64,000 nt of DNA from Dyadobacter sp. CY326 (GCF_021390515.1 NZ_JAJUXI010000002.1:248001-312000), one strand, 5' to 3'; shown: positions 24,249-33,237, counted from the first letter of the stretch. Numbers and translations: made by a program. Notes: a model not told the origin generated them from the letters alone.

Positions 24249-26906
24249 ATGACCTCGCATCAAATACGTCAGGCTTTTCTTGATTTTTTTCGCAGTAAAG
24301 AGCATTTAATTGTCCCTTCGGCTCCCTTGGTGGCCAAGAATGACCCTACTCTGATGTTTAATAACTCGGGTATGGCCCAGTTTAAGGACTTCTTTTTGGG
24401 CAACGGCACTCCACCTTCGCGGCGGATTGCGGATACACAAAAATGCCTGCGCGTTTCAGGAAAACACAATGATTTAGAGGACGTTGGCTTTGATACTTAT
24501 CACCACACCATGTTCGAAATGCTGGGAAACTGGTCTTTCGGAGATTACTTTAAAAAGGAGGCGATTACCTGGGCGTGGGAGTTGCTGACGGAGGTTTACA
24601 AATTGCCCAAAGACAGACTTTATGTCTCTGTATTTGAAGGCGATTCCAAAGATGGTGTTCCTTTTGATCAGGAGGCGTGGGATCTTTGGAAGCCGATTGT
24701 TGGAGAAGACAGGATCATTCTTGGTAATAAAAAGGACAATTTTTGGGAAATGGGCGACACGGGCCCTTGCGGTCCTTGTTCGGAGATCCACATTGATCTT
24801 CGTCCTGCTTCGGAAGTTGCTGAGATTTCGGGAAAATCGCTTGTTAACAATGATCACCCGCAGGTTGTGGAGATCTGGAACCTCGTTTTCATGCAATTTG
24901 AGCGGAAGGCCGACAGCTCACTTGTGCCACTTCCTGCTACGCATGTGGACACGGGCATGGGCTTCGAGCGGTTGTGTATGGCTGTGCAAAACAAGACTTC
25001 CAATTACGACACAGACGTTTTTCAAAATACAATACAAGTCCTTGAAACGCTTTCCGGCAAGACATATGGTGCTGGAATTGAACCGTTTGCCGATATTGCA
25101 ATGCGTGTGATTGCGGACCACATCCGTGCCGTTGCATTTGCAATTACTGACGGTCAGTTGCCATCCAACGTAAAAGCGGGTTATGTGATTCGCCGGATAT
25201 TGCGTCGTGCAGTGCGTTATGGTTATTCTTATCTGGGCTTTCAGGAGCCGTTTTTTTACAAACTGGTGGCCGTGCTTGCCGATCAGTTCAAGGATGTTTT
25301 CACAGAATTGAAAACGCAGGAAGAGTTTGTTACACGTGTGATTCTGGAAGAAGAAAAAAGCTTTTTGAGAACGCTTGAATCTGGTTTGAAACGCCTCGAT
25401 GTCATTATTAATTCACTTAAAGAAAAGGGTGTTGGTGTCATCGCGGGACAGGAAGTTTTTGAATTAAGTGACACTTTTGGCTTCCCTGTTGACCTCACGG
25501 CGCTTATTGCGCGTGAAAAAGGTTTTCAAATTGACGAGACCGGTTTTCAGGATGCATTGGCGGAACAGAAAAAACGCTCGCGTCAGGATGCAGCCAAAGA
25601 GGCAACGGACTGGATCGAATTGCGTGAGGCTGACGGGGTTGAATTTCTCGGTTATGACTTCGAAGAAACGCACAGCCACATCATAAAATATCGGAAAGTG
25701 AAGACCAAAGCGGGTGAAGAATATCATATCGTGCTGGATCGAACTCCTTTTTATGCAGAAATGGGCGGGCAGGTTGGCGACACGGGTGTTTTGATCATTG
25801 ACAATGGTTTGGAAAATGGCAAAAAAGTCATCCAAATTGTTGATACTAAGAAGGAAAATGATCTTTTCGTACACATTTCACGTGATAAGGACCTGGACGA
25901 CGCGCTGCAACGTGCCGGAATTATCGTTGCGAAAATTGATGAAACGCGCCGCGATCGCATTAAATCAAATCACACCGCAACGCACTTGATGCTGTCTGCA
26001 ATGCGTGAGGTTTTGGGAACGCATATCGGACAAAAAGGCTCATTCCTGAATGATGAAGTGCTTCGTTTTGACTTCTCACACTTTTCAAAAGTGACGGATG
26101 AGGAGTTGGTGAAAATTGAGGATCGTGTGAATCAGAAAATTCGTGAAGACATTCGACTGGACGAACGAAGAAATGTGCCGATCAAACAAGCGTTGGAGCA
26201 AGGTGCGACCGCGACTTTTGGTGAAAAATATGGTGACTTTGTCCGTTTGATCATTTTTGATCCTGCGTATTCATTCGAACTTTGTGGTGGAACGCACGCG
26301 CCGTCAACGGGCAAAATCGGTGTTTTCAAGTTTATTTCGGAAGGCTCTGTTTCGGCTGGCGTGCGCCGTGTAGAGGCGGTTACCGGTGCGAAAGCTTTGG
26401 AAATTATGCGTCAGCAGGAAGAAACGCTGAATAAAATCAAAGATCTGCTTAAAAACCCGACCGATCTGGTGAAAGCCGTTGAGGGTTTGCTGGATGAGCG
26501 AACAAACTTGCAAAAAAGAATCGTTTCGTTTGAGAATGAAAAGATCCGGACGCTGAAATCTGAATTGATCGCTAATGTGAAGAAGCACAGCACATTCAAT
26601 TTGATTGTCGAAAAAGTGGATGTGCCGAGCGCTGAATCTTTGAAGCAACTATCTTATGAGCTGCGCGATCAGGTTGAAAATTTGATCGCCGTTTTCGGAG
26701 CGGAAATTGCTGGAAAACCGCAACTTTCGGTTTTCATTGCTGAAAATATTGTACAGGAAACGGGCTTAAATGCGGGTAAGATTGTCAAAGATCTCGCAAA
26801 GGAAATTCGCGGAGGCGGAGGCGGTCAGCCTTATTTCGCGACTGCGGGTGGCTCGGATGCAAGTGGCCTGGACACCGCATTGGAAAAAGCAAAAGGTTTG
26901 TTTTAA
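24249..26906 (+). CDS. alaS: Alanyl-tRNA synthetase
   Basis: 885 residues from the ATG at 24249 (MTSHQIRQAFLDFFRSKEHL, the typical beginning; an in-frame ATG at 24231 would add six residues). Class II catalytic core: PLVAKNDPTLMFNNSGM, RRIADTQKCLRVSGKHNDLEDVG, the MGDTGPCGPCSEIHID motif and GFERL. The tRNA-binding, editing and C-terminal domains follow, with the editing/zinc signature HTATHLML and CGGTHAPSTGKIG, and GGGGGQPYFATAGG at the C-terminus. It charges tRNA-Ala in the cytoplasm and clears mischarged Ser or Gly. Monocistronic, with its own terminator. Confidence 0.97.
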   Translation: MTSHQIRQAFLDFFRSKEHLIVPSAPLVAKNDPTLMFNNSGMAQFKDFFLGNGTPPSRRIADTQKCLRVSGKHNDLEDVGFDTYHHTMFEMLGNWSFGDYFKKEAITWAWELLTEVYKLPKDRLYVSVFEGDSKDGVPFDQEAWDLWKPIVGEDRIILGNKKDNFWEMGDTGPCGPCSEIHIDLRPASEVAEISGKSLVNNDHPQVVEIWNLVFMQFERKADSSLVPLPATHVDTGMGFERLCMAVQNKTSNYDTDVFQNTIQVLETLSGKTYGAGIEPFADIAMRVIADHIRAVAFAITDGQLPSNVKAGYVIRRILRRAVRYGYSYLGFQEPFFYKLVAVLADQFKDVFTELKTQEEFVTRVILEEEKSFLRTLESGLKRLDVIINSLKEKGVGVIAGQEVFELSDTFGFPVDLTALIAREKGFQIDETGFQDALAEQKKRSRQDAAKEATDWIELREADGVEFLGYDFEETHSHIIKYRKVKTKAGEEYHIVLDRTPFYAEMGGQVGDTGVLIIDNGLENGKKVIQIVDTKKENDLFVHISRDKDLDDALQRAGIIVAKIDETRRDRIKSNHTATHLMLSAMREVLGTHIGQKGSFLNDEVLRFDFSHFSKVTDEELVKIEDRVNQKIREDIRLDERRNVPIKQALEQGATATFGEKYGDFVRLIIFDPAYSFELCGGTHAPSTGKIGVFKFISEGSVSAGVRRVEAVTGAKALEIMRQQEETLNKIKDLLKNPTDLVKAVEGLLDERTNLQKRIVSFENEKIRTLKSELIANVKKHSTFNLIVEKVDVPSAESLKQLSYELRDQVENLIAVFGAEIAGKPQLSVFIAENIVQETGLNAGKIVKDLAKEIRGGGGGQPYFATAGGSDASGLDTALEKAKGLF

Positions 26907-26943
26907 GCATTGCTAACATTGCGGCTTGTCCGCATAACATTGA

Positions 26944-26974
26944 AAAGGAGCGGCGCCATCGGCATCGCTCCTTT
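26944..26974 (+). terminator. Terminator-like hairpin after alaS
   Basis: Stem AAAGGAGCG / CGCTCCTTT with a GC-rich 13-base loop, 38 bases after the alaS stop, followed by a short T-rich tract (GTCTTGG). The weak T tract lowers confidence in strong termination. Confidence 0.65.
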
Positions 26975-27032
26975 GTCTTGGAGGGTTAAAAGAAAATTGA
27001 AAGTGCTAAGCCTAGGTGAGCAATTTCGCGCA

Positions 27033-28133
27033 TTAAAGAATCAGTTGAATGCCCGTGTTAAACCCGAAATGGACTCCTTGAAAATCTTTCGAGCTGTCAT
27101 TTTTCCAAATGTATTTTTTGACAAAATCATAACCGTCCTCCCGTTTGAAACTTACGTAATTCACTGTTGGTCCGGCAAAAACTTCGAGCTTGTTGCCGAT
27201 TTTGTAAGCTGGAATAATGCGAAGCGTGTTTTTGAAATAATTAGTTTTCTTGAAATTTGAAAGCGATTGACTTGCTGCTTCAACATTGATTCTGAAATGA
27301 TTAGCAACCGGAATATGCGCACCCAGACCTGCTTCAATGGCATATAAATCGCGTTTGCTATCCTTGAAATTATAACCCACGCCCGCGATTCCATACAACA
27401 CGCGGCCGCCCGACCGGAACGACGCAATGGTCGTCATGCTTTCGTCAATCGTTACCGCGAATGACTTTTCACCGCTTTTGATGAAATTAAAAATGGCGAT
27501 AGGATAATCACTGGTGTCGGCAATGTTGATCAAACCAGCCAATTGAATGCCTTTCACCGTTTTTGCCACATTTGCAACGCCGCCAATCTGGGTATTTACA
27601 TTTTTGCCTTTGTTGAGAAATCCTGCCAACTGCAATCCCTTCGCATCTTCCCGCGTGATGTTAGTGAAACCTGCAATTTGCGCAGATCCAGAACTGCCCG
27701 AGAGATTCATAAATCCAGCGATCTGAGCGCCTTTTGCCTCATTTTTAATGACGTTCGAGAATCCGGCCATTTGAATTCCACTCGCATTGCCTCCGATAAT
27801 ATTCGCAGCTCCGGCAATTTGAATGCCCTTCGCATCATTCCCGATCACGTTCACGGCGCCGGCAATCTGAAATCCCGATGCATCCTGTTTGATTACGTTT
27901 GCCGCCCCAGCAATGGCAACGCCGGTTTCTGCTTTGGACAAGCCTGCAATGGCATGCAGTGAGAAGCGATTGGTGTAGGAAGCGGCATGCTTGCCATTGG
28001 TGCTAAGCGGATAAATGAAGCCAAAATGCACTGTCGACGTGCTGTCTTTTTGACCCAATGAAACGAATGATACGCCAAACAAAAAAATGCTTGTAAAGGC
28101 TAGCCTAGCCAAAGAAACTGTTAAATTTTTCAT
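27033..28133 (-). CDS. Surface repeat protein (GxQxAGxxN beta-solenoid, LA_2272-like)
   Basis: 366 residues from the ATG at 28133 (MKNLTVSLARLAFTSIFLFG, a signal peptide; an earlier in-frame start at 28175 is less likely). The middle holds about nine repeats of 15-16 residues of the form (A/V)xGxQIAGxxNVIxxx (for example AKGIQIAGAANIIGGN, ASGIQMAGFSNVIKNE), which should stack as a beta-helix. The C-terminal part (about 215-366) has alternating hydrophobic strands ending in a small barrel-like region. It shares the repeat type with the 29209-31029 protein and lies on the same strand beyond an oppositely oriented zeta-toxin module. Function unknown; likely outer-membrane or surface. Confidence 0.8.
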   Translation of the reverse strand: MKNLTVSLARLAFTSIFLFGVSFVSLGQKDSTSTVHFGFIYPLSTNGKHAASYTNRFSLHAIAGLSKAETGVAIAGAANVIKQDASGFQIAGAVNVIGNDAKGIQIAGAANIIGGNASGIQMAGFSNVIKNEAKGAQIAGFMNLSGSSGSAQIAGFTNITREDAKGLQLAGFLNKGKNVNTQIGGVANVAKTVKGIQLAGLINIADTSDYPIAIFNFIKSGEKSFAVTIDESMTTIASFRSGGRVLYGIAGVGYNFKDSKRDLYAIEAGLGAHIPVANHFRINVEAASQSLSNFKKTNYFKNTLRIIPAYKIGNKLEVFAGPTVNYVSFKREDGYDFVKKYIWKNDSSKDFQGVHFGFNTGIQLIL

Positions 28134-28319
28134 GGAATGTATTTTAAATTGCTGAATGCAACTTACCGACAACATGGTGCGGGCTCACCCTAAAAAGTTT
28201 GGAGAAAAAATCATTTGAGCCGATCTTAACGAACATAGTACATTCTAGAATGTCTCACTTTCATTACATGTTTAATTTTGCTAGATTTGACTATTGTCAT
28301 GACACTATAATTTTTACAA

Positions 28320-28580
28320 ATGAGTACTAGGGAAGAATCTCTATTGAATGAGCATTTAAAAAACCTTCGAGTAGAAACACTTGAAAAAGGCTTTCCTTTC
28401 ATGCTTCACGATTCAAAAATCGCTTCGGAAGGTTTCATTTACGAGTTTCCAAATGGGTCAATGAAGATCATGGCGCTGGCAGACAACTTGCAAACAATCG
28501 TTGAAGTTAGGACGCTGGAAATCAACGAAATAAAATACCTCAGGAAAAAGCACAAACTTCCTGCATTCCAGTATGCCTGA
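28320..28580 (+). CDS. Small protein, putative antitoxin partner of a zeta-like toxin
   Basis: 86 residues (MSTREESLLNEHLKNLRVET...). It overlaps the following zeta-like gene by 8 bases and precedes it in the same operon, the order expected for antitoxin then toxin. It does not resemble the epsilon antitoxin or other partners I recognise; it looks like a small alpha/beta domain (FIYEFPNGSMKIMALADN, then VRTLEINEIKYLRKKH). The antitoxin role is inferred from position and size alone. Confidence 0.65.
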   Translation: MSTREESLLNEHLKNLRVETLEKGFPFMLHDSKIASEGFIYEFPNGSMKIMALADNLQTIVEVRTLEINEIKYLRKKHKLPAFQYA

Positions 28581-29208
28581 TCTTTTCGTGATCACCGGAC
28601 CCAACGGTGCTGGAAAATCTTCAAATGCCAATTCACTTATTCCGAAACCAAATGACTTTCCCATTTTTGATGGTGATAAGTTATTCTATCAGCTATTGGA
28701 CAAGCATTATAAGGAGATTAAAGTGCCCAAATATGCCCGCGAGAAAGCAGAACATGACTTGCAAGATATCTTTGAACATCAAGTCAATAGTGCAATAATT
28801 GAAAATCAAGATTTTGCTTATGAGGGACATTTTAGCTCAGAGCATTCCTGGTCAACTATAAAGCAGTTTAGGCTGGCAGGATACAAAATCAATATGGTTT
28901 TTCTAGCTCTTGATGATGTGAATGTATCGTTACAGAGAGTTGCTGTACGAGTTTCACAAGGCGGGCACCATGTTGCACCAGCCCATATTTACGAAAACTA
29001 CTTTGGGAATATTAAATCATTGGATCGAAATCTTGCACTAATTGACAGGCTGCTCATTATAGACAACAGTTCTACCAACGCAATCCATATTCTCACGCTC
29101 GAAGACCGAGTAATATCGTCCCTTACGAAAAAGCATTTGCCTGCATGGTTGAAAAGTAATATGCCCCAACTAATGCAGATTATTGAACGATCTGAATCAT
29201 ATCGCTAA
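28573..29208 (+). CDS. Zeta-toxin-family P-loop kinase
   Basis: 211 residues. The Walker A loop GPNGAGKSS (9-17) follows a short beta strand (PDLFVIT); FDGDKLFYQLL and YEGHFSSEHSW fit the substrate-proximal and switch regions of zeta-like kinases, and FLALDDVNVSLQRVAVRVSQGGHHV gives the lid arginines. Zeta toxins phosphorylate UDP-N-acetylglucosamine and block wall synthesis; some relatives act on other small molecules, so the substrate is not certain. Translation overlaps the upstream 86-residue gene. The stop abuts the convergent STN gene with zero bases between. Confidence 0.8.
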   Translation: MPDLFVITGPNGAGKSSNANSLIPKPNDFPIFDGDKLFYQLLDKHYKEIKVPKYAREKAEHDLQDIFEHQVNSAIIENQDFAYEGHFSSEHSWSTIKQFRLAGYKINMVFLALDDVNVSLQRVAVRVSQGGHHVAPAHIYENYFGNIKSLDRNLALIDRLLIIDNSSTNAIHILTLEDRVISSLTKKHLPAWLKSNMPQLMQIIERSESYR

Positions 29209-31029
29209 CTATAACTTCCCATAGCGCCAGCTCAGGCCGGCTTGCCAGCCGAGCCAGGAGGAGATGTTTTTGTTGCCCATTTTGAAGTCGGGGTAACCTT
29301 TGGGCGGGAAGGATTTGTAGCCTTTCTCGGGCTGGAAGCCGTCGCTGTTGTAGACTGAGAATGCGGGACCAGCGAAGAGCATCAGGCGTTTGCTTAGTTT
29401 ATAATTAACTGCCGTTTGCAAGCGATAAAGCATGGGAATGCGTTCCCAGCTGGTCGTATAAACGTTTTGATTTGTAATCTCTGTGAAAAAACCGACCTTT
29501 TTGAAAGGCAAAAACTCAAAGCCAATTCCGGCTCCGAATGTGTAGGTGCGCTTTTCGCTGCCAGTTGTTGCACCGGCCATGAGAATGCTGTAAAACTTGT
29601 GTGTGCCCATTTTCCACGCCACATTGACGGGAACAATGTCATTCGCATAAAGCGAAATGTTGGAAGTGCTTTTTTTGATAATATTAATCAACCCAAGGCT
29701 CAGTCCCGAGGAGCTGTCCGCAACGTTAATGATGCCAATCTGCGTTCCATGAAGCCTCTTTGCCACATTAATGAATGCCAATTGAAATCCGCGCACTTCA
29801 TTTTTACCAACATTTGCCACGCCGCTGATCTGCCCGCCCGAAAGATTTTCAGTAACCACATTGGCCGCGCCACCTACTTGCACGCCATTAAAATTCCCGG
29901 AAACATGGTTGTAAACACCAGAAATTTGTGCGCCATCGGAGTTGCCTCCGGTTAGGCTCAATGCGCCAGAAACTTGCACGCCATGCAATGTTTTGGCAGA
30001 CCTGCTCATAAATCCACTCACTTGTGCGCCCTCAATATTTTGCCTCACCATTCCGGCAAATCCCGAAACTTGCACGCCATTGAGCGAGTCGAGAATGTTG
30101 TTGAGAAAACCTGCAACTTGCACGCCGGTGACGGTCCCGGAAACAATGTTAAATGCCCCGGCGATTTGCGCGTAACGGACATCTTGTTTGGAAATATTGA
30201 AACCTCCGGCTATTTCGACGCCGTCAACGCCAGCTGTGTAACCGCCTAACAAATTGAGTGAGAACTTGTTGACAACCTGTGCACTCATTTTCCCATGTGT
30301 TCCTAAACCCGGTGTTAAGGAAGCTTGATAAGGCAGCGCAACGAAAAAACGACCAATGTTGCGGCTCTGCGTCCGGAGCCTTGCGGAAAGAAAAAGTCTT
30401 CCCAGCCACGTGGATTCGCCTTCGGAATAACGGACAATGAGCGGGTCAAGATCAACGGCTTTTTGAGCAATGCGGATTCGTACATCGCCGCTTTCCTGAT
30501 TGATCACAATGGTTGTGTCGCCGTAACCTACTTTGCTGATTGTCAACGTTATCGGCAAACTTCTGTCCTTGATGCGTAACCTGAAACGGCCGTCGTCGCC
30601 GGATAGCGTCGAAACCAATAACTGTCGCGAATAAACGCTGGCATAATCCACGGGCGCCTCCGTTTCCAGATCAAAAATATGTCCATCGACATAGAAAACT
30701 TTTTCCTTCGCGGCGGCCAGGATGATCAAATAATCACCTTTCTCCTTGTATTGATATTTGTTGTTGAATAGTTGGTCTAAAAGCTGCTTAACCGTTTTCT
30801 GACTAGCATTGACATTGACCAGACTGTCGCTGGAAATAATGTCGCTGTTGTATGAAAAATAGAATTTCCCCTGCTGACTTATCGATTTCAAAACTTCTGA
30901 AACCGGCTGATTTTGCACCGTTATGGTCACGGTTTTACTCAAAATACCCTGCGTGTAGGCTACGCAGGGCATTAATATCAATGTTATGACCAGTTTCAGT
31001 GTTTTGTGCAGGGTAAAAGTCCGATTCAT
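29209..31029 (-). CDS. STN-domain protein with carboxypeptidase-regulatory domain and beta-solenoid repeats
   Basis: 606 residues. After a signal peptide (about 1-27, ending AYTQG), an STN domain (about 35-105: TITVQNQPVSEVLKSISQQG, NVNASQKTVKQLLDQLFNN) precedes a carboxypeptidase-regulatory-like domain (about 113-198). Then come about twelve repeats of about 16 residues of the form xGVQVSGFxxxxxxx (residues about 260-445) and a C-terminal strand-rich module (about 450-606). STN normally docks TonB-dependent receptors to FecR, yet no TonB-dependent receptor barrel of the usual size is present. It is third in an operon after ECF sigma and FecR (gap to FecR 15 bases), so it is the probable signal receiver. 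Confidence 0.85.
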   Translation of the reverse strand: MNRTFTLHKTLKLVITLILMPCVAYTQGILSKTVTITVQNQPVSEVLKSISQQGKFYFSYNSDIISSDSLVNVNASQKTVKQLLDQLFNNKYQYKEKGDYLIILAAAKEKVFYVDGHIFDLETEAPVDYASVYSRQLLVSTLSGDDGRFRLRIKDRSLPITLTISKVGYGDTTIVINQESGDVRIRIAQKAVDLDPLIVRYSEGESTWLGRLFLSARLRTQSRNIGRFFVALPYQASLTPGLGTHGKMSAQVVNKFSLNLLGGYTAGVDGVEIAGGFNISKQDVRYAQIAGAFNIVSGTVTGVQVAGFLNNILDSLNGVQVSGFAGMVRQNIEGAQVSGFMSRSAKTLHGVQVSGALSLTGGNSDGAQISGVYNHVSGNFNGVQVGGAANVVTENLSGGQISGVANVGKNEVRGFQLAFINVAKRLHGTQIGIINVADSSSGLSLGLINIIKKSTSNISLYANDIVPVNVAWKMGTHKFYSILMAGATTGSEKRTYTFGAGIGFEFLPFKKVGFFTEITNQNVYTTSWERIPMLYRLQTAVNYKLSKRLMLFAGPAFSVYNSDGFQPEKGYKSFPPKGYPDFKMGNKNISSWLGWQAGLSWRYGKL

Positions 31030-31044
31030 TCCGAAAGATAAGCG

Positions 31045-32037
31045 CTATTTCAAAATGATCCGCTGTCCGCTATGTTCAACTTTGATCGTCAATGTTTCAC
31101 TAATGATTGCCAATGTGCTGTCCAGCGACTTTTTCTCAAATGTTGTGTTGATTGGCCTGTTGCTCAGCGCTTCATTTCCAATCACAATGTCCGTGTCGTA
31201 AGTCTCATTCAAGATTTCCACCAGTTTCCACAAAGGCGTGTCGTTGCAGACCAATTTGTTTGTCCGGTAATATTTATACAATTCATCCTCCGCATCGTCT
31301 TTTACCAGCGCTGGCTTGGTTTTAACAACCGTTGCTTTTTGTTTCGGGCTAAGTCTGACGAACTCATTGTTTTTCGCGACCTCGACCAAACCGGTTTCTA
31401 CAATAACCTCCGTTTTATTTGCATTGTCTTTGACATTGAAACTGGTCCCTAAAACTTTCACGGTCATATCGTTAACAGTGATAACGAATGGCTTTGTCTT
31501 GTCTTTGGTGACTTTGAAAAAAGCTTCACCCGTTAATGTCACCTCCCTTTTTGCACCAGTGAATGTGGCTGGATAAGCAATGCTTGATTTTTTATTTAAA
31601 ATCACAATCGAACCGTCCGGCAATGTGTCGGTCACAGTTTGCGATCCCGAGTGAATGGTTAACAATTGACTTTCAGCATTTTGACCTAAAAACAAATACG
31701 CGAGCCAGCCGGCACCCAGAGTCGCAGCGATGAGGGCGGCAACCCTGAGAAATGCAAATGATTTTTTTGGTTTGTGGAGCGGGATAACCTGCGTTTCTTC
31801 ACTCGACTTTTGCGTCCGTTTTTTGAAACGTTCCCAGGCAGCATTTTCATCGATCTGGCTTTGTGCGGCCAGCTGTTTGCTCTGGTTCCAGATCAATTCA
31901 AAATGTTCGAAATAACGCTGGTTGTCGTCACTGTCGGACAACCATTGGTTAATCTCGATCTGTTCTGCGACGCTCGCCTCGTCCAGTAAGGACTTGACCA
32001 GCAGGTCGTCTATGTTGTAATTCAGTTCTTTATGCAT
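31045..32037 (-). CDS. FecR-family anti-sigma factor
   Basis: 330 residues. Cytoplasmic anti-sigma N-terminus (about 1-85, YNIDDLLVKSLLDEASVAEQI), one transmembrane helix (about 93-115, FAFLRVAALIAATLGAGWLAYL), a periplasmic FecR domain (SGSQTVTDTLPDGSIVILNKKSSIAYP; GEAFFKVTKDKTKPFVI; VKVLGTSFNVK) and a C-terminal DUF4974 (LWKLVEILNETYDTDIVIGN). It holds the sigma factor inactive at the inner membrane until signalled through the STN partner. It starts 12 bases after the sigma gene and is followed by the STN protein 15 bases later. Confidence 0.93.
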   Translation of the reverse strand: MHKELNYNIDDLLVKSLLDEASVAEQIEINQWLSDSDDNQRYFEHFELIWNQSKQLAAQSQIDENAAWERFKKRTQKSSEETQVIPLHKPKKSFAFLRVAALIAATLGAGWLAYLFLGQNAESQLLTIHSGSQTVTDTLPDGSIVILNKKSSIAYPATFTGAKREVTLTGEAFFKVTKDKTKPFVITVNDMTVKVLGTSFNVKDNANKTEVIVETGLVEVAKNNEFVRLSPKQKATVVKTKPALVKDDAEDELYKYYRTNKLVCNDTPLWKLVEILNETYDTDIVIGNEALSNRPINTTFEKKSLDSTLAIISETLTIKVEHSGQRIILK

Positions 32038-32049
32038 GGCTGACAGAGA

Positions 32050-32619
32050 TTAACTTAGGAAAAATAAGAGAAAGGATGCGGGCAGGAAGTCAGCCAGTTT
32101 GAGACGTAAAAGTCGCAGCGCTTTGCCCATTTGGTTTTCAACTGTTTTTACCGGCAGTTCCAGGCGGTCGGCAATTTCATGGTATTTCAATTCTTCAAAA
32201 CGGCTCATTTGAAAAATTGTCCTGCATTTTTCAGGCAATTCCTGCAACGCGCAGTCCAGACGCTGTTCAAGTTCAGTCAGTTCGAGGTGATGAGCGGTGT
32301 TATTGGTGTGTTCCATTTGGTGAATTGCGTAAGTTTGATACGCGTCCCTGACTTTTAAATGTTTGATATAATTAAGGCTTTCGTGGTAAACCGAGCGATA
32401 CAAATAGCCGCTGACCGACTCCCGGATCTCGATATGGTCTGTCTTTTCCCACAGTCTGCAAAAAACGTTTTGCACCATTTCCTCTGCCATGATATCGTCC
32501 TTTAAAATCGTGCGGGCATAAGCATGAAGGCCTTTGAAATGTGCTTTGAAAACCTTCTCAAACTCCGCTTCCCGATCCCTGCTTAAAAATGTTACGTGAT
32601 CCGCGATGGCTACGTTCAT
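32050..32619 (-). CDS. ECF RNA polymerase sigma factor
   Basis: 189 residues. Region 2 (EFEKVFKAHFKGLHAYARTI...AEEMVQNVFCRLWEK) and region 4 (LQELPEKCRTIFQMSRFEELKYHEIADRLELPVKTVENQMGKALRLL, with its HTH) are intact. Such ECF factors recruit RNA polymerase to a small regulon, usually their own operon. It is first in the order sigma, fecR, STN-repeat gene; gap to fecR is 12 bases. Its target set beyond this operon cannot be seen. Confidence 0.93.
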   Translation of the reverse strand: MNVAIADHVTFLSRDREAEFEKVFKAHFKGLHAYARTILKDDIMAEEMVQNVFCRLWEKTDHIEIRESVSGYLYRSVYHESLNYIKHLKVRDAYQTYAIHQMEHTNNTAHHLELTELEQRLDCALQELPEKCRTIFQMSRFEELKYHEIADRLELPVKTVENQMGKALRLLRLKLADFLPASFLLFFLS

Positions 32620-32645
32620 TGCAATGATTGATTACTGATAAAAAA

Positions 32646-32696
32646 TAAGCGCCCGACTGAGGCTGTTCATTGGAATGACAACCAGTCGGGCGCTTA
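32646..32696 (-). terminator. Terminator after the KADGTPDKRY-repeat gene
   Basis: Perfect 14-bp inverted repeat (TAAGCGCCCGACTG / CAGTCGGGCGCTTA) with a 23-base loop. On the minus strand it continues into TTTTTTATC. It separates the repeat-protein gene from the sigma operon that begins just beyond. Confidence 0.9.
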
Positions 32697-32735
32697 CCCT
32701 AATTTTGCGGAAAACATTTCCGCTATTTTTTTGAT

Positions 32736-33056
32736 CTATTGCTTCTTAGCCGCTTTTAGCGAATCTGCTTTGGTGGTTTTGTAACGTTTATCAGGCGTGC
32801 CGTCTGCTTTCAATTTTTTGTTATCGCTGTAACGTTTGTCCGGCGTGCCATCTGCTTTGAGTTTCTTGTTCTCCGCATAACGCTTGTCCGGTGTGCCGTC
32901 GGCTTTCACCTTAATGGTCGTTTTGTCATTTCCGGTTTGCTTGGTCGACACGGTCGTTTTGGTTGTTCCCGGTTTTGCAGGTGTTGCAGTTTGGGCAAAC
33001 ACAGGCGCGGTTACAGCCATAAAAGCAACCAGAATCAATGCTTTCAAGTTTTTCAT
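32736..33056 (-). CDS. Secreted small protein with KADGTPDKRY repeats
   Basis: 106 residues with a signal peptide (LKALILVAFMAVTAPVFAQ) and a Thr/Lys-rich linker. The C-terminal half contains three copies of a 16-residue unit KADGTPDKRYxxNKKL (residues about 51-98). The unit is basic and Asp/Gly-rich and could bind a polyanion or metal, but no function is known. Monocistronic with a strong terminator. Confidence 0.8.
   Translation of the reverse strand: MKNLKALILVAFMAVTAPVFAQTATPAKPGTTKTTVSTKQTGNDKTTIKVKADGTPDKRYAENKKLKADGTPDKRYSDNKKLKADGTPDKRYKTTKADSLKAAKKQ
32763..32906 (-). repeat. Three 48-bp direct repeats (KADGTPDKRY units)
   Basis: Three consecutive 48-base units within the small secreted protein, encoding the KADGTPDKRY core three times; the copies differ at some bases. 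Copy number could vary between strains by recombination. Confidence 0.75.
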
Positions 33057-33237
33057 TGCCTTCTTGATTAATGTGAGCGATAGAATAATTGACTAATGTG
33101 AATATAATGTCCAAATATCATGCCGGTTCGTCATCATAAAACTTAGTTTAATAACAATTTAATGCAATTAGGATTTAGTAAGTAAGAGAAAGTGAGCCGT
33201 TTGAATTAGAAAAAGAATCGATCTAGATGATAATGTT

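Noticed and set aside
26910-27260. Short plus-strand frame downstream of alaS
   Set aside because: It runs across the alaS terminator hairpin and into the convergent repeat-protein gene; no protein features.
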